A stretch of DNA of 64,000 bases, taken from Lepidurus packardi (lineage: Eukaryota > Arthropoda > Branchiopoda > Notostraca > Triopsidae). Where the stretch lies: positions 23,926 through 87,925 of the forward strand of contig JAKZAN010000146.1 in NCBI GenBank assembly GCA_023053545.1, in the 5' to 3' direction. Positions 36,421 through 47,700 of the stretch are shown here, piece by piece. Each line of letters begins with the position of its first letter. Position 1 is the first letter of the stretch. Position numbers and translations under genes: made by a program. Under the pieces are notes generated by a model. It was not told the DNA's origin. It searched no databases and saw only the letters and a list, made by a program, of their open reading frames with translations.

Positions 36421-38571
36421 ATGCCGGGCGAGCCGGATAATACGGCTGAAGACGACGTAGAAAAAGAGGGTAGCTTGGTGGAGAGGAGTTGAAGAAAGAA
36501 GATGGGGGGAGAAAGACTTGGAGAGTTGTAGAAGTTTGGGGAGGGGCGATTAAAAAGCGAGTATAGTGGAGGGGCCGATGCAGAGGAAGGGGGTGAGAAC
36601 GTCGAGGAGGTCTTCAAAATATTTTTTCTGATAGGCAAAAAAGGACAAGGTTGGAGTAAACGAAACAATGCAGAAAATATAAGAAAGGAGGATGCAACAA
36701 GTTGACTTGAGGATGTAAGGGCAGGGGAATTACTTCGACAGCAGTCGTGAGAGGGCAGTCTGGGCTGCACACTCGGTTTAAGAGCCAGCTAAAACACCGC
36801 AAGTAGTCACAGTAAACCGCTAGGAATTAGCAACAGAGTCGCTCTACTGGACACTTCGATTAAATTCCATGGCTCTATTGTGTCGGGCACTCAGCGATTA
36901 GGCCCCGTCGCATGTGGGAACCTTACCATGGGAGGGTCTGGTGTACGTTGAGGTAGTGTCGAATGTGGTTTGAAGGGATGAAAGCCTGTGAGCCTGTTTT
37001 CAAATATTGATGCCAGAGAGAGAGGCAGGAGTGGATATGGAGTTTGAATGCCTGATTGTTGTGGTAAATGAGATAATTGCGGAAGGATCGATCAGAGAAG
37101 GGGTTGCGGATAGAGTCCATGAAGAGGACTGACGAAAAGGGAGAGGGGGCTCTAAAAAGGCTGAAAGGGAGATATAATGGTTATTAAGAATGTCTATTTA
37201 ATCAGTTTGGGCTGTTTCCCAGGCAATCTATACCTGATCTCTGGGACTGATATTGTCCAATTAATTTCCACATCACCCCTGTCCACAAAAACAGTTGACT
37301 TTTATTATCCACGCCTGAAAATACACTACGCTCCCGACCATTTCTCACGCCCTTGGATGAGTTGGGTTAGGATGAGGGTCGAATGGCTGGGTCAATTTCA
37401 GGATACAAAAGTATGACTCGAGGTGTGCACCGATCACTAACGTTTCCCAGGCTGTAAAAGGCTGAGCAGTAGGATGGGTCGGGTAGCTGTAGGACTCATA
37501 AACTATTTGTCCTTACTCCTTCCCATTCGATAGTTGTCTTGCACTAATTGTTGTGAAGTACCGAGTGATTGATCATTAATTTCTCAAGATTAATGGCAAT
37601 TTCCCCCTGATTAGTACAGCTAATGCTGTCCACATCTTTATGCGATCTAGACCCCCTTTACCCAAATATCTGTTTATGGAAGTTCCACACATAGATGTTA
37701 TTCGAGTCGATCTAATACAATTTGATCCAAATACACGGCTATTGCCTTGCATAGCTCCAGAGTTTACGGTCACACCGGTTCCTGCTGCAGAACAAAAGAG
37801 TCGGCAGTGAGGGATCCAGATGACTGTCGGGTTTTGTCGATTTTATCAGAAACTACACACGCATGGTGAAAGAAAAGTTAATCATAATGTAGAGGGGATG
37901 TCCGTAAGAAAAGTGTGGGTTCGCCTCTATTAGGTAAAGATACGTTCTCTAATACGATCGGGAAGAGCTATGGAGCAGAGATCCAGTATAAATTTATTTA
38001 GCAGTCCACTCTTATCTTTACTCAATAGTCCTCACAACGTATATATGACGATATCCTATGATTTAAGACTTCTTGCATCCTTGTCTGCATTTCGGACATC
38101 AATTCTATGCTAACATCAGTTTTTGTAACTTTGACCCAACCCCCTTTCACCAACAGATCACCCCTTCCCTCCAGAGCACAAACACTATGCACCAACTGGC
38201 TGCCTCGCTCTGTTTTCCTCTAGTCAATGCTGCCCATAATCCTCCTTCTCTAAATAGGCAACACGATATCGTCTGTACTTTATCGATCCCTCGGAACTCC
38301 CCTCTGTTGTCGATTTACAAGTAACAACCCAATTTCGCAAAGAAACACCCGAGGACCCCGTGAGAAATAGCAGAACGAAATCTGGCTATTTCCTGAACAT
38401 ACTCGACCCTTGCGACTAGCCTTTCCACGCATAATATCCTGCAGCAAAAGCACCAATCTTTCTAAGAATCCCAATCAATATTTCATGTCAAGTGACTTGC
38501 ATGCAAATGATCAATATCTGATTCTGTATCTGATTCTGTCTGATCTTCTACGTAATGGTTATTATGCCGTC
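36421..38571. other. Gene-poor region of about 2.1 kb
   Basis: No gene can be supported with confidence. Candidates seen: minus 37120-36614 (168 codons; the first 65, starting MDSIRNPFSDRSF, look coding and are followed by a GTAAGG donor-like site), plus 37177-37416 followed by a typical intron end (CACTAACGTTTCCCAG at about 37436-37452), and plus 37480-37809 (about 110 codons, KYLFMEVPHIDVIRVDLIQF). Part of 36480-36770 is strongly purine-rich on the plus strand. These may be short exons of an unrecognised gene or decayed sequence. Confidence 0.4.
36614..37120 (-). CDS. Possible short gene, unrecognised
   Basis: Open frame of 168 codons with four or more TAR codons, from ATG 37120 to TGA 36614. 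The first 65 residues (YLIYHNNQAFKLHIHSCLSL, HIRHYLNVHQTLP) look like a folded protein; the rest is cysteine- and leucine-rich. A GTAAGG after CCATG at 36924 could start an intron, in which case the C-terminal part is wrong. Chance is not excluded. Confidence 0.3.
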
Positions 38572-38970
38572 TCATTTTGGCTTTACACCCAAAACCTTCT
38601 CGCACAGCGATACGAATGCCTTTTCGTCGATTTTGTCAGGCATGGCTGCTAGATCTACCTGCTCAAACTCAAACTCGTTGTTGGCCATCGTCTTCAGGGC
38701 CTCCTTGCACCGCTCCTTGTCGATAAAGCCATCACGCTTCAGGTCGAAGAGTGAGAACACATTAGCAATCTCCTCCTTGGCGAAGATACCCGTCTTGAAG
38801 CCTTGTTTCTGCTTGAGCTTGAGACGTTCGATGATGAACTCCTCGATATTTTTGGGCTGCTCAAAGCATACGTCGGAACAGAGATCCTCCATGAGTTCGA
38901 CGATCCTGTGTTTGCGGAGGTACTCATCTGCGGAGTCTTTGAGGGGATTGGCTGGCGAGGCTTTGGCCAT
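38572..38970 (-). CDS. EFCAB10: EFCAB10-like protein (RIIa-type domain plus EF-hand-like)
   Basis: 132 residues, no intron, no TAR codon. The N-terminal third (ADEYLRKHRIVELMEDLCSD, then NIEEFIIERL) is the R-subunit-like dimerisation/docking helix pair used by ciliary proteins such as EFCAB10. The second half (IANVFSLFDLKRDGFIDKER) is an EF-hand with a loop DLKRDGFIDKER that deviates at the third position but keeps Gly and Ile. The layout and length match EFCAB10 of animals and protists, where it is linked to motile cilia. Calcium binding is doubtful for the single loop. Confidence 0.75.
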   Translation of the reverse strand: MAKASPANPLKDSADEYLRKHRIVELMEDLCSDVCFEQPKNIEEFIIERLKLKQKQGFKTGIFAKEEIANVFSLFDLKRDGFIDKERCKEALKTMANNEFEFEQVDLAAMPDKIDEKAFVSLCEKVLGVKPK

Positions 38971-39088
38971 GAGGGTCTGGGAGTGTGGGGGTTATATTTT
39001 TAAAGTTACTATTTTCTATTTTGATAATACATAAGTTCGTATTCTTCGAGGTTTAACTTATTGGATGGGATCAATAAAGAATCGCTAA

Positions 39089-40492
39089 TCATTTGGGCAC
39101 GTACACTTTGGCCTCGCCGTCGCTCAGATAGATCTGGAACCCGCTCGAAGTCACAGTGATGCAGTCCGTCGCAGGGTAGAAGATGTTGCAGATCACTTCT
39201 CCGGCACTGAACGGGTGGTACGTGATGTACTTCGACACGTTTCTCCCCACCTTGCTGGTCACCGCAGTGAACAGCTTCCCTCTGCTGAACGCGAAGATCT
39301 CAGCATCGCAATAGCGCTCGATCTGGTCAAACTGCCAAACGGTGTACTTCTTTCTAGCTGCCACCAACTTAGCGATGTATTGGTACATATCAGAGTTAGT
39401 ATCCATATGTCCCCAGAGGACTTCTCTGTTCAAAGGGTCGTTGCCTCCAGAGAATAGCTGCTCGGAACCATAGTACACCATGGGAATACCCACGCTGGTC
39501 AGCAGGAAAGCATGAGCAGTCTTGTAGATTTTAACCTTCCAGCTCCAGTCGCCACCGTGATTCAGGAATCTGGAATTGTCGTGGTTGTCAACGAAGTTAC
39601 CCATGTAATTCAGGTTAGAGGGTTGGGTTTTTTGTGCCCAGTTATTGTAGTAGTTTCGCAGGGCATACATATCTCCACTGTTGAAGAGCACGTCTCTCAC
39701 GGCATAGTACATGGGATAGTTGAGGATGGAGTTGACTGTGCCGATGTAGCCACCGACATAGCCCATATTTCCATTGAAGACCTCTCCGACGGTATAGACT
39801 CCGGCACTTTGAGCGAACTGGGTCCAGAACCACTTGGGCACTTCGGGAATGGTGTCCACTCTGAGGCCATCAATATTGTATTTGGTGACAAGATTCTTGA
39901 CCCAGTTAAGCAGGTAAGTTCTGACGTAGTCGTTTTCTTGCTTGAGGTCGGCAAGTGCAGCCAGACGGCAATTCTCAATACGCCACTGGTTGTAGGTATT
40001 GAAGTCGTTGTCAGTGATATCACAGTAATCATGATAATGGTCGCGACTGTTAAGGTCAGTGTTTTGGGAGAAGTTTTCATCAGTGTTTCCCATATGGTTG
40101 CCGACGACGTCCACCATCACCCAAATGTCTTTGGCGTGGCAGGCTGAGATGAAGTCGACGAAATCCTGGTCGCTACCGAACATGGGGTTCAGCTTGTAGA
40201 GATTTTTAGCGGCATAGCCATGATAGTCATCGGGATAGTTCTCGGGAACAGGAGATATCCAAATGGCATCGAAGCCCATACCCTTGATGTAGTCGAGGTG
40301 GTTGATGATACCACGATAAGTGCCACCACAGTACTTCTTGAGATCCCAGCAGTTGTCGGTGGATCCGTCGGAGCGGGCGAAACGATCAGTGAGGAGTTGA
40401 TAGATAGTTCGACCACGCCACTCTTCAGGAGTCTTGGAGAAGGTGCTGAGGCAGACGAGGGCGAGGAGGAATGCAACTTTGAAAGTACGCAT
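39089..40492 (-). CDS. Secreted alpha-amylase, GH13
   Basis: 467 residues, the usual length for Taka-amylase-like enzymes, hydrolysing alpha-1,4 bonds in starch and glycogen. A signal peptide is clear (TFKVAFLLALVCLSTFS). Catalytic blocks: WVMVDVVGNHMG, GLRVDTIPEV (nucleophile Asp about 213), YTVGEVFNGN (acid/base Glu about 236) and FVDNHDNSR (Asp about 307). RTIYQLLTDRFA, AIWISPVPENY and GIPMVYYGSEQ also fit. No intron, and not one TAA or TAG in the frame although the enzyme has many Gln, all CAA or CAG. That fits high expression or recent arrival. Fungal-type amylases are common in ciliates by old transfer. Confidence 0.97.
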   Translation of the reverse strand: MRTFKVAFLLALVCLSTFSKTPEEWRGRTIYQLLTDRFARSDGSTDNCWDLKKYCGGTYRGIINHLDYIKGMGFDAIWISPVPENYPDDYHGYAAKNLYKLNPMFGSDQDFVDFISACHAKDIWVMVDVVGNHMGNTDENFSQNTDLNSRDHYHDYCDITDNDFNTYNQWRIENCRLAALADLKQENDYVRTYLLNWVKNLVTKYNIDGLRVDTIPEVPKWFWTQFAQSAGVYTVGEVFNGNMGYVGGYIGTVNSILNYPMYYAVRDVLFNSGDMYALRNYYNNWAQKTQPSNLNYMGNFVDNHDNSRFLNHGGDWSWKVKIYKTAHAFLLTSVGIPMVYYGSEQLFSGGNDPLNREVLWGHMDTNSDMYQYIAKLVAARKKYTVWQFDQIERYCDAEIFAFSRGKLFTAVTSKVGRNVSKYITYHPFSAGEVICNIFYPATDCITVTSSGFQIYLSDGEAKVYVPK

Positions 40493-40767
40493 GGGAGGAA
40501 TAGCTATTTATTGGTATAAAAGGAGATATTTAATTACAGTCAGGGCGAGGAAGTTATTTAAAAAGAGGGCGAGGCTGGATTGTTGCATTGAGGGCTGGAT
40601 ATCAGAAAATGTGTTGGTCAGACAATTACGCCACAAGTTCCCAAGTTTTCTGAAAATGTTCGGTGCCAGATTCAGGCCTTAACAGACAAATATATTACTA
40701 TCAAAATCCTGCCCTCTCCTCCCACTAATGTCCATATATTCGTTGTCTTTTCAAAATAACAACAGCC

Positions 40768-42219
40768 ATGGGCAACTACTGCGCCACCAACCCCAAATTC
40801 AAATAGCCCTTCCAGCTCATCAGGGAGTACGAAAATAGGGCTTATGGGCTCGTCAAAGTCATCCGCAACGATAAACTCGACAAAGATATCGCCATCAAGC
40901 AACACACCTTCTCCTCCAAGGCTGACCTCGACGACTACCTCAAAGCACTCGAACTCGCGAAATAATACGAAAACATCCCTACTCTCGTCAAAGTCAACTC
41001 CTTCTCTGTCGACGAAGAGTTCGCCCAGACCCATTCACTCCCCAAACATGCTTTAGGAACAGTCACCTCCACATCTTCGCCCTCCCTCGTCAATAACAAA
41101 AAGGTCTATACAGTCACTATCCAGTTTGACTGTATGAACCGCAACTTCGGATAGCTCCTCTTCTAGCGCAAAGTACTGCTTAACGAGTTCATCAAGAAAA
41201 ACAAGAAGACAATGGATCTTGCGGCACTTAGCAAGATCCCCCTCTACGACTATGAGAGAATCGATCATTAGACCCACACGAATCGCAAGTACCTTTCTCT
41301 GTTCTTCCTAGAAGGTGAAATTCTGAGGATGATTGACCATGTGATTGGGGCGATCTACTTCCTCAACCATTTTAATAACCACCACAGTTCCGTCAGACCC
41401 GACAACATTCTGATAGACGGTGAGGGTAAGTATATAGTCATCGACCCCAAAGTCATGCGCTGTAAAACCAACGTCCAGCTGATACTCTCCGATAAGCAAA
41501 TGCACCCCTACCTCTCGCCCCAGGAATTTACCATCCTCAAAAATAACAGAGTTTGCTCCGCAGCAAATATCTAAGCCCTCGTGTCTCGGAACGTCAAAGC
41601 TGAAAAGGCTGACATCTTCAGTGTGGGGCTTTTGGCTCTAGAGATGGCTACGCTTTAGTCGATAGCAGGCATCTATGAATTCAACGAGTGGAAAATGAAC
41701 ACTCCATAGATCCACAGACTTATCACCAAATGCAAGTCGCGGTACTCCTTCGAGTTCACAGAGATGCTGCAGACGATGCTGGATCAAGACGAGAGGACTC
41801 GCGTGAACTACAGTACGTTGATAGATGTGCTGAGTCCCGTTTTAACCAAGAACCTATAACAGATGCAGAGAGTTTATGCGGGTGGGATGTCTTGCCGGAA
41901 TGCCACTGACGAGGATGAAGTGTGTGCGAAACTCGCATAACTGGAGGAAAACTATCAAAGATTAGCCAACAGCAGTATCGCTTAGATTCTAAGAAGTAGT
42001 GGTGAGTAAGACATGAACAATTTGGAGGAACGTCTGAAGAAATAAGAAGCTGAGTTGCTAGATAGGATGGGCGGGGATGGGAGTGTAGTGAGGAGGGAAA
42101 GCAACAGCCACAGTAGTCTGGACACACGATAGATGTACGGGGAGATAGGGAGTAGTCAGCTATATGACCTGTACCTGAAAGAGTACCACACAATTAAGCG
42201 TGCTCGGGAGAGAGTTTGA
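40768..42219 (+). CDS. Probable lipid-anchored pseudokinase
   Basis: 483 residues, no intron, TGA stop. The start MGNYCAT offers Gly2 for myristoylation and Cys5 for palmitoylation. The kinase-like domain follows: FQLIREYENRAYGLVKVI without a glycine-rich loop, a lysine in IAIKQH, then HHSSVRPDNILIDGEG where [10 protein letters not shown] is expected, and YIVIDPKVMRC instead of DFG. Both catalytic Asp residues are therefore missing, so phosphotransfer is unlikely. The C-lobe (ADIFSVGLLALEMAT) remains recognisable. The tail has short helices (LAQLEENYQRLANSSIAQIL, EERLKKQEAELLDRM), perhaps a coiled coil. Numerous TAR codons are Gln. It may be a scaffold; partners unknown. Confidence 0.8.
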
Positions 42220-42291
42220 AAAGAAGCTGTTATTGATGATTATTTAGAATACATAGTTTAATGTGCAATTTGTGCTATCATGGCATAGAGT

Positions 42292-43394
42292 TCAGTGTGA
42301 TGCTTCGTGTTGGAGGTAGTAGGAATAGGCGAAGGTTCGAATGGCCCTGCGGAACTCCGGGTCTTTCTCCATATCCTATAAACACACATGTTGGAAGCAT
42401 TAGTTACTTGAAGGAAACTTTGGAATTTGCGCTCTTCGACGAGGATACTCTTCTACTCCTTCATCTTTCCCAGCAAATTCATGATCGGGGCGAATTAGTC
42501 GACTGGGAACAAGCTATTCCTCACACTCAATCCCTTTCCATTCGTCTTCCGCGGCGCTTCCAGTGGCTTCTATATAATTATCGACCCTTGCTCACTTCTA
42601 TGTTTTTTTGAGAACTCGTCGGACTCCTTGCTATCCAGACATTCAAGCCTTTTGATCTCAGACTCCTCAAGAGTGTCTTGTTTAAGGATAGGGTTTGCGT
42701 CTTCTTTGCCTCCCGTGCTAATCCTGGCACAGTTCACGGCAGGCTCTGACTTCTTCTTGACGAACTGCGTCTTTTTGCTTTTGCTGTTGTTAATAGGTTT
42801 ATTTTTGTTCTGGCTCTTTGCTTGGGTTGCTGGAGCATGGCTGTTCTTAGATCCGGTCTTCGTTTTGAGTTGGACTTGCTTGTCTTTGGATTTGCTGCGA
42901 GACTTATTCTGGCTGTCGCCTCGTGAAATCTGATGGCTCTGGATACTTCCCATCAAAGCAACAGAGTTTCTGTTGCGTGGTCTATTATCCATCACAGAGA
43001 CAGTACTTCTCAATCTACTCAGACTCAACGAATTATTCTTTTGTGAATCCGTTATGCTTGGTACTAATTGGCATGTCCTCCTCAGCTCACACATTTCGTT
43101 GTCGATAAACCTATCTTAGTCGAATATCTGGTCTGATCGCAAACTGACATCGTTGTGCTGCTGATATTGTGACAGTACTAAGCTCTTATTATCATACACT
43201 TCACGAACCTTTATCTCTTCGCTCTCTCGCAATCGAGAGTAGGCGTTATGTGACTGCGGATCTTAGTTTTTGTAAGAAGACTTTTTAACTTTGAAGTTAT
43301 CTCTCAAGGACCCACCTTCCAGATACTTGGATATGAGTATTTTGTCTTCTTGCTTTGTTGGTTAAATGGTGCTGGATAGGTTATTATAGCCCAT
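42292..43394 (-). CDS. Basic low-complexity protein, unknown
   Basis: 356 residues; exons 43394-42408 and 42375-42292, intron 32 nt. The central part is very rich in K, S, N and Q (SQNKSRSKSKDKQVQLKTK). The ends are more ordered: ILISKYLEGGSLRDNFKVKK near the start, and RKFQSFLQDMEKDPEFRRAI with FAYSYYLQHEA at the C-terminus, which is predicted helical. The first ATG in frame is at 43394, but the frame stays open upstream as far as about 43600. An extra exon starting at ATG 43521 could splice in only through a 17-nt intron, which is shorter than any other here. I do not recognise a family. Confidence 0.65.
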
Positions 43395-43719
43395 GACATT
43401 TTATTTGTCGAGATGAATATTGTTTTGTGCTTATCGGACTATACTGGGAAAAGAGGGTACGGAGATGAAGATTGGAGGTTGTTACGGAGGTCTGGGAGCA
43501 TGAGGTAGTTTTTCTTGTTCATAGTTGACTGTTATATCGTAGAGTTTAGCTGGGTGTTTTGCAATGTTAAAATTAATCAAACCGGACAGACATTTTGAAT
43601 ATGGCCTCCCTTAACGGTACCTTCGAATTGTTGGAAGATCTAACCTAAATATAGCTGCCCTTAGTATTTCTTTTCATAGCTAAATTTCACTAATAGCCTA
43701 AAGCACTATCATTTTCCTG
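43395..43719. other. Divergent intergenic spacer
   Basis: 325 bp between divergent starts. It is partly open on the minus strand as noted for the neighbouring gene. No RNA gene or repeat seen. Confidence 0.4.
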
Positions 43720-44589
43720 ATGTAACCAAAAGCTATTGACCTTACGAGGAAGCGCTGGGACGACTTCACTCCCCTTTATACTTCATTCGATAAAGGTCCT
43801 CAGACATTTTACTACACTCTGACCAATCAACTCAAGCTTCACAATGCCAAGAACGTTCTCGAAATCGCCTGTGGAGGAGGCACTCTCCTTCCTTACACCA
43901 TATCTGCTAAGCACCCTTCCACACATTACACAGCCACCGACCTGTCTCAGGATATGATTGATGTGACGAACCAGCGACTGCGTGATCATTTCGAACGTTA
44001 TGACTCTAAACTAACCTACGACTAATGGTTGAGCAAAAACAACATGAGGATTTTCGCGGCAGACGGAGAACAGCCTATAGCCAGTCCTCAGGGATTGTAC
44101 GACATTGTCATCTGCAACCTAGTGCTGATGTTGACTCCTGATCCTCGCAACATGCTTCGGTCATTGTGTCAAATGACAACTGGTGACGCACAAGTGGGAG
44201 TCACGATCTGGGGAGACAAATCCAAAAATAATTACGTAAACTTAGCTGGAGACGTTCTTCATGAAATGGGAGTGTCACCCAACCCTAAATTCCGATCCCC
44301 CTTCTACCTAACGAGTCAGTTCGAGGGAGTAGCCCATGAGTGTGGATGGGAGATAGCTTTGGAATGGGAGCAAAATGCTGCTTTTCCTTTTACTGGGGAG
44401 TCAGACCTCGAGGGTTTCATGAAGGGACAGTGTTTTACATTGGACAACTACCCGTTGGAAGTTCAGGAGGAAGCAAAAAAGAGGCTAAAGCAAATATTTT
44501 TGGAGACAGTGCAGAAGAAGGAAGGATTCTTGATGTCGAATAGGATGTACATCCTGAGAAAGAAAGCGGCAAAGACTGGAAATCAGTGA
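43720..44589 (+). CDS. SAM-dependent methyltransferase, class I
   Basis: 289 residues, no intron. The start ATG is followed by TAA (Gln). Rossmann-fold motif I reads VLEIACGGGTLLP, the acidic residue binding the SAM ribose is in YTATDLSQDM, motif II is YDIVICNLVLML and motif III is VGVTIWGDKS. The N-terminal helix WDDFTPLYTSF resembles small-molecule methyltransferases of the UbiE/METTL27 kind. The substrate cannot be told. The C-terminal 90 residues (LTSQFEGVAHECGWEIALEW) form the usual cap and strand of such enzymes. Confidence 0.85.
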
Positions 44590-44742
44590 TCAGGCTACAC
44601 TTATCGAGAGTAACACAATAGAAAGCATACTAAAGAAATGGAGTCTTAGGCCAAATATGTGTTATATGACAAATACCTTACATCTTTAAATTTAGCAAAC
44701 ATATACCAATCCATTGAGTCTGGATACCGCAAAGTATCCCAA

Positions 44743-47700
44743 TCATATCCTGATCACAGGAGGCCCGTTGTACACAAACATTAGCTTTTCCAGCCATTTT
44801 TTATCTATCCCTCCTTCTGTCAACAGCGATCCCTCCTGGCTCGCGGCACGCTTCACCGCACCGCCCACGAATATGTCCTAGCCCATCCCTTTGTACACAC
44901 GCCGGATGCCTTCCATCGCAGAATCGATCCCAGGGCTCCATCTCATGTACAGACAGCTCGTATTCATCAGATTGCTAATCGACAGAAGTCCCAATTGCTC
45001 TTTCATGGGGGGCAGCGACTCGCTGGTACTGATAGCATCGAATTTATTGATGGCTGCTTTTTGGGCGTTGATGTTATCGGTGACGATCAACAGCTTGGTT
45101 CTATTGATCTAGACACTGTTCAGGAGAGTGCGTGGTTTGAATATGTTGACAAAGCTGGGGTAACCGTAGATGTGGAGGATAGAGCCCGAACTCGCCAACT
45201 TTTGGTACTCGCCGATCGACGGGATGCGCTTGTTGGAGCTGACTCCCTAGAATTTGAATACCGGAGCCTGCTTACTGATTTCATTGAAGATGCCTTCTTC
45301 TCCATTGTACTTGTCAACCTTGTAGTCGTAACAGATAAACTTGGCATTCGCGCCTCCGAAGCCCGTACTGTTGTTGATCTCGGGTTTGAAGCCCAGATCA
45401 GCTAGTTTTCGACACAATGAGAAAACTGTCGAGTCTCTTCCAATCGAAGGTACTGTGGACAAACCAGACAGGTGTTCGAATGGAAGTTCGTACAGATCGC
45501 TGTCCACAAGAAGTGTCAGACTTTCAATCCCGCTTGGAGAAGGCGGCAAGGTGGACTCATAGGAGCTGATTTCATCTTTCCCACCTTTCTTGGAGACTTT
45601 TGCAGCGTCCTTCGCTCCTTTCTTGGCATCTTTGGCATCTACAACGGCCACTGGTTCTTCTTTCTTGGTCTCCAATAAGACCTTCACCGATTTGGACCAC
45701 CATTCAGAGAGTTCTTCGAGTTCCCTCATGCAGGCTTCAGCTTTCTTATTGGAATCAGTGATTAGATTGTGATACTTTTGTATTTCGGCTTGGTCGATAG
45801 GGATTCTAGCTAGTTGTAGCCGAATCTGGTTGATGACATTCTTGATATTCTTGTAAGAGGAGTACTCCTTTTGGGAAACCGAGTGTTTATCAATCATCAC
45901 AACGGCCTATGAGGGATTGGAGCCAGGCTTCGGACTTAAGTAGGCTCCGAAGTAAAGTTCACTCCTATCCAGATTGAAATTCAGAACAACCAAAAGATGG
46001 TTGTAGGGGAGATTTTTGATGCAGTCTTCATAGCTTGGATACTTGGTGAGGCTGAGGAAGATCGGATTGGTGGAGAGTTGCTGAGTCACTGCTGGATTCT
46101 AGGAAGTGTTGAAATTGTTGTATAACCTATTGTAGGCCACAAATTTATTGTTACTCTCCAGGAGCCTGTTGCTAAATTCTTGAATATGCTCCAGATAACT
46201 GTAGTGCTGGTATTTAAGTAAGTATTCAACTGCCTTCTCAGGGACCAGCTGACCAGTGTTCTCGACCATCTCCAAAGCTAGTCTTTTCGCATAATGGTAT
46301 GCTCTGGGGTGAGACATGATCTTGTCGATTTAGGCTTCATGGGACCCTATGAAAGAGAGGATATGGGCTAGACTCTCGGATGCATAGGGGTGGTCAGGCT
46401 TTGGATCATCGCCACTCAACCATACGTGATTGAGGTCATCCCTATTTTTGGCGAGATTCCTCTTTGCAGCACTCATCTCAACGCCCCAGATGCAGTAAAG
46501 ATAGGAGTTGCTGCTGAGTCTAGAACGCATATTGGTTAAAATACTCATTGCTGATTCGAAGGAGTCCAATCTCTTTGGGATAAGACATAGAGCTTTCTGG
46601 ATCTGCATGTTCAATTGTTCCATGTACCTCTTTAAAGGTTCGAAATCATGAACTTCATCCAGCGCTTCCTCTTCATCCTCGTTCACCATGCTGAAGCGTG
46701 CTGCTCTCTTGTAGATACCCTCCAGGATGTGAGCACGAGCAATAGCCAATCTGATATCGTGATGGATCAATATCAGAGGATTGAGACTGAAGAATGTGGC
46801 CTGGTCGACACTGATTGAAGAGTATTTTAAAGAGTAAAGAACTTGCTCCTACATTTTCAATAACACCTTTAGGATTCGACGACTGAGCTTCACCAGTTTC
46901 GACTCACTCTTAGGAAGAGCTGCATCGATCGTACCCTGTTCAAGATGGACCATCACATGCCTCGCTATTCTGCAGAAGTCTGAGTACTGCTCTGAGAGGA
47001 GGGTATGAGTTGGGTTCAGGATTTGCATGTTTTACAAGGTTTCAATCTTGCTTAGGATGTCTTCGAGTTGTTTAGCATTGGGTTCATCAAGGAGTCTCTA
47101 GAGGGACAATCTGACTTCATAAATATGAATAGAAGCCAGAAGTTGTTTGAGATCGAGCAATTAGTGCTCATGGCTGGGTCCCTAGAGTTTGTCTGCAGTC
47201 TCGCAGTCTTTGATCGTCCTGGCAATCACGTCGCGCATGCTGTTCGAAAATGCCTCCAGATCATCCAGTTTAGACAACTTGCACAAAATTCTAAAGCTGA
47301 TCCTGTAGATAGGCTCCCAAACCTTTGTCTCCCGACAGATTTTATTTACATTTATGAAAAGGTTGACGGCCTCTACAAATTAGCCCTCGAAGTATGCGAT
47401 GCGCATCAGATCCAAAAGGCATCGCGACATGCTGTTAACATCTCCCAAGATCTTGCAGTGCTTCACAGCCTCATTCAATAGCTACTTTGCTCTGGGAACT
47501 TCTCCTAACTCCAAATACTCAGACGCAATCTGAATCCATAGTTGATAAGCTCTATCCGTGAAAGATTTTATGACATTAGGAGCAGGGAGGTCATTGGACA
47601 GAAGTTATACAGTCTGCTCGTTAGCAGACTCGGTGGGACGGAACTTCAAAGACTGGGTTTTAGATAGAGCAGTCTTCTTGTCCGCCTCGTTGAGCTTGAA

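Noticed and set aside
39512..40147. A 211-codon plus-strand frame
   Set aside because: It is a mirror of the alpha-amylase coding strand, with no independent support.
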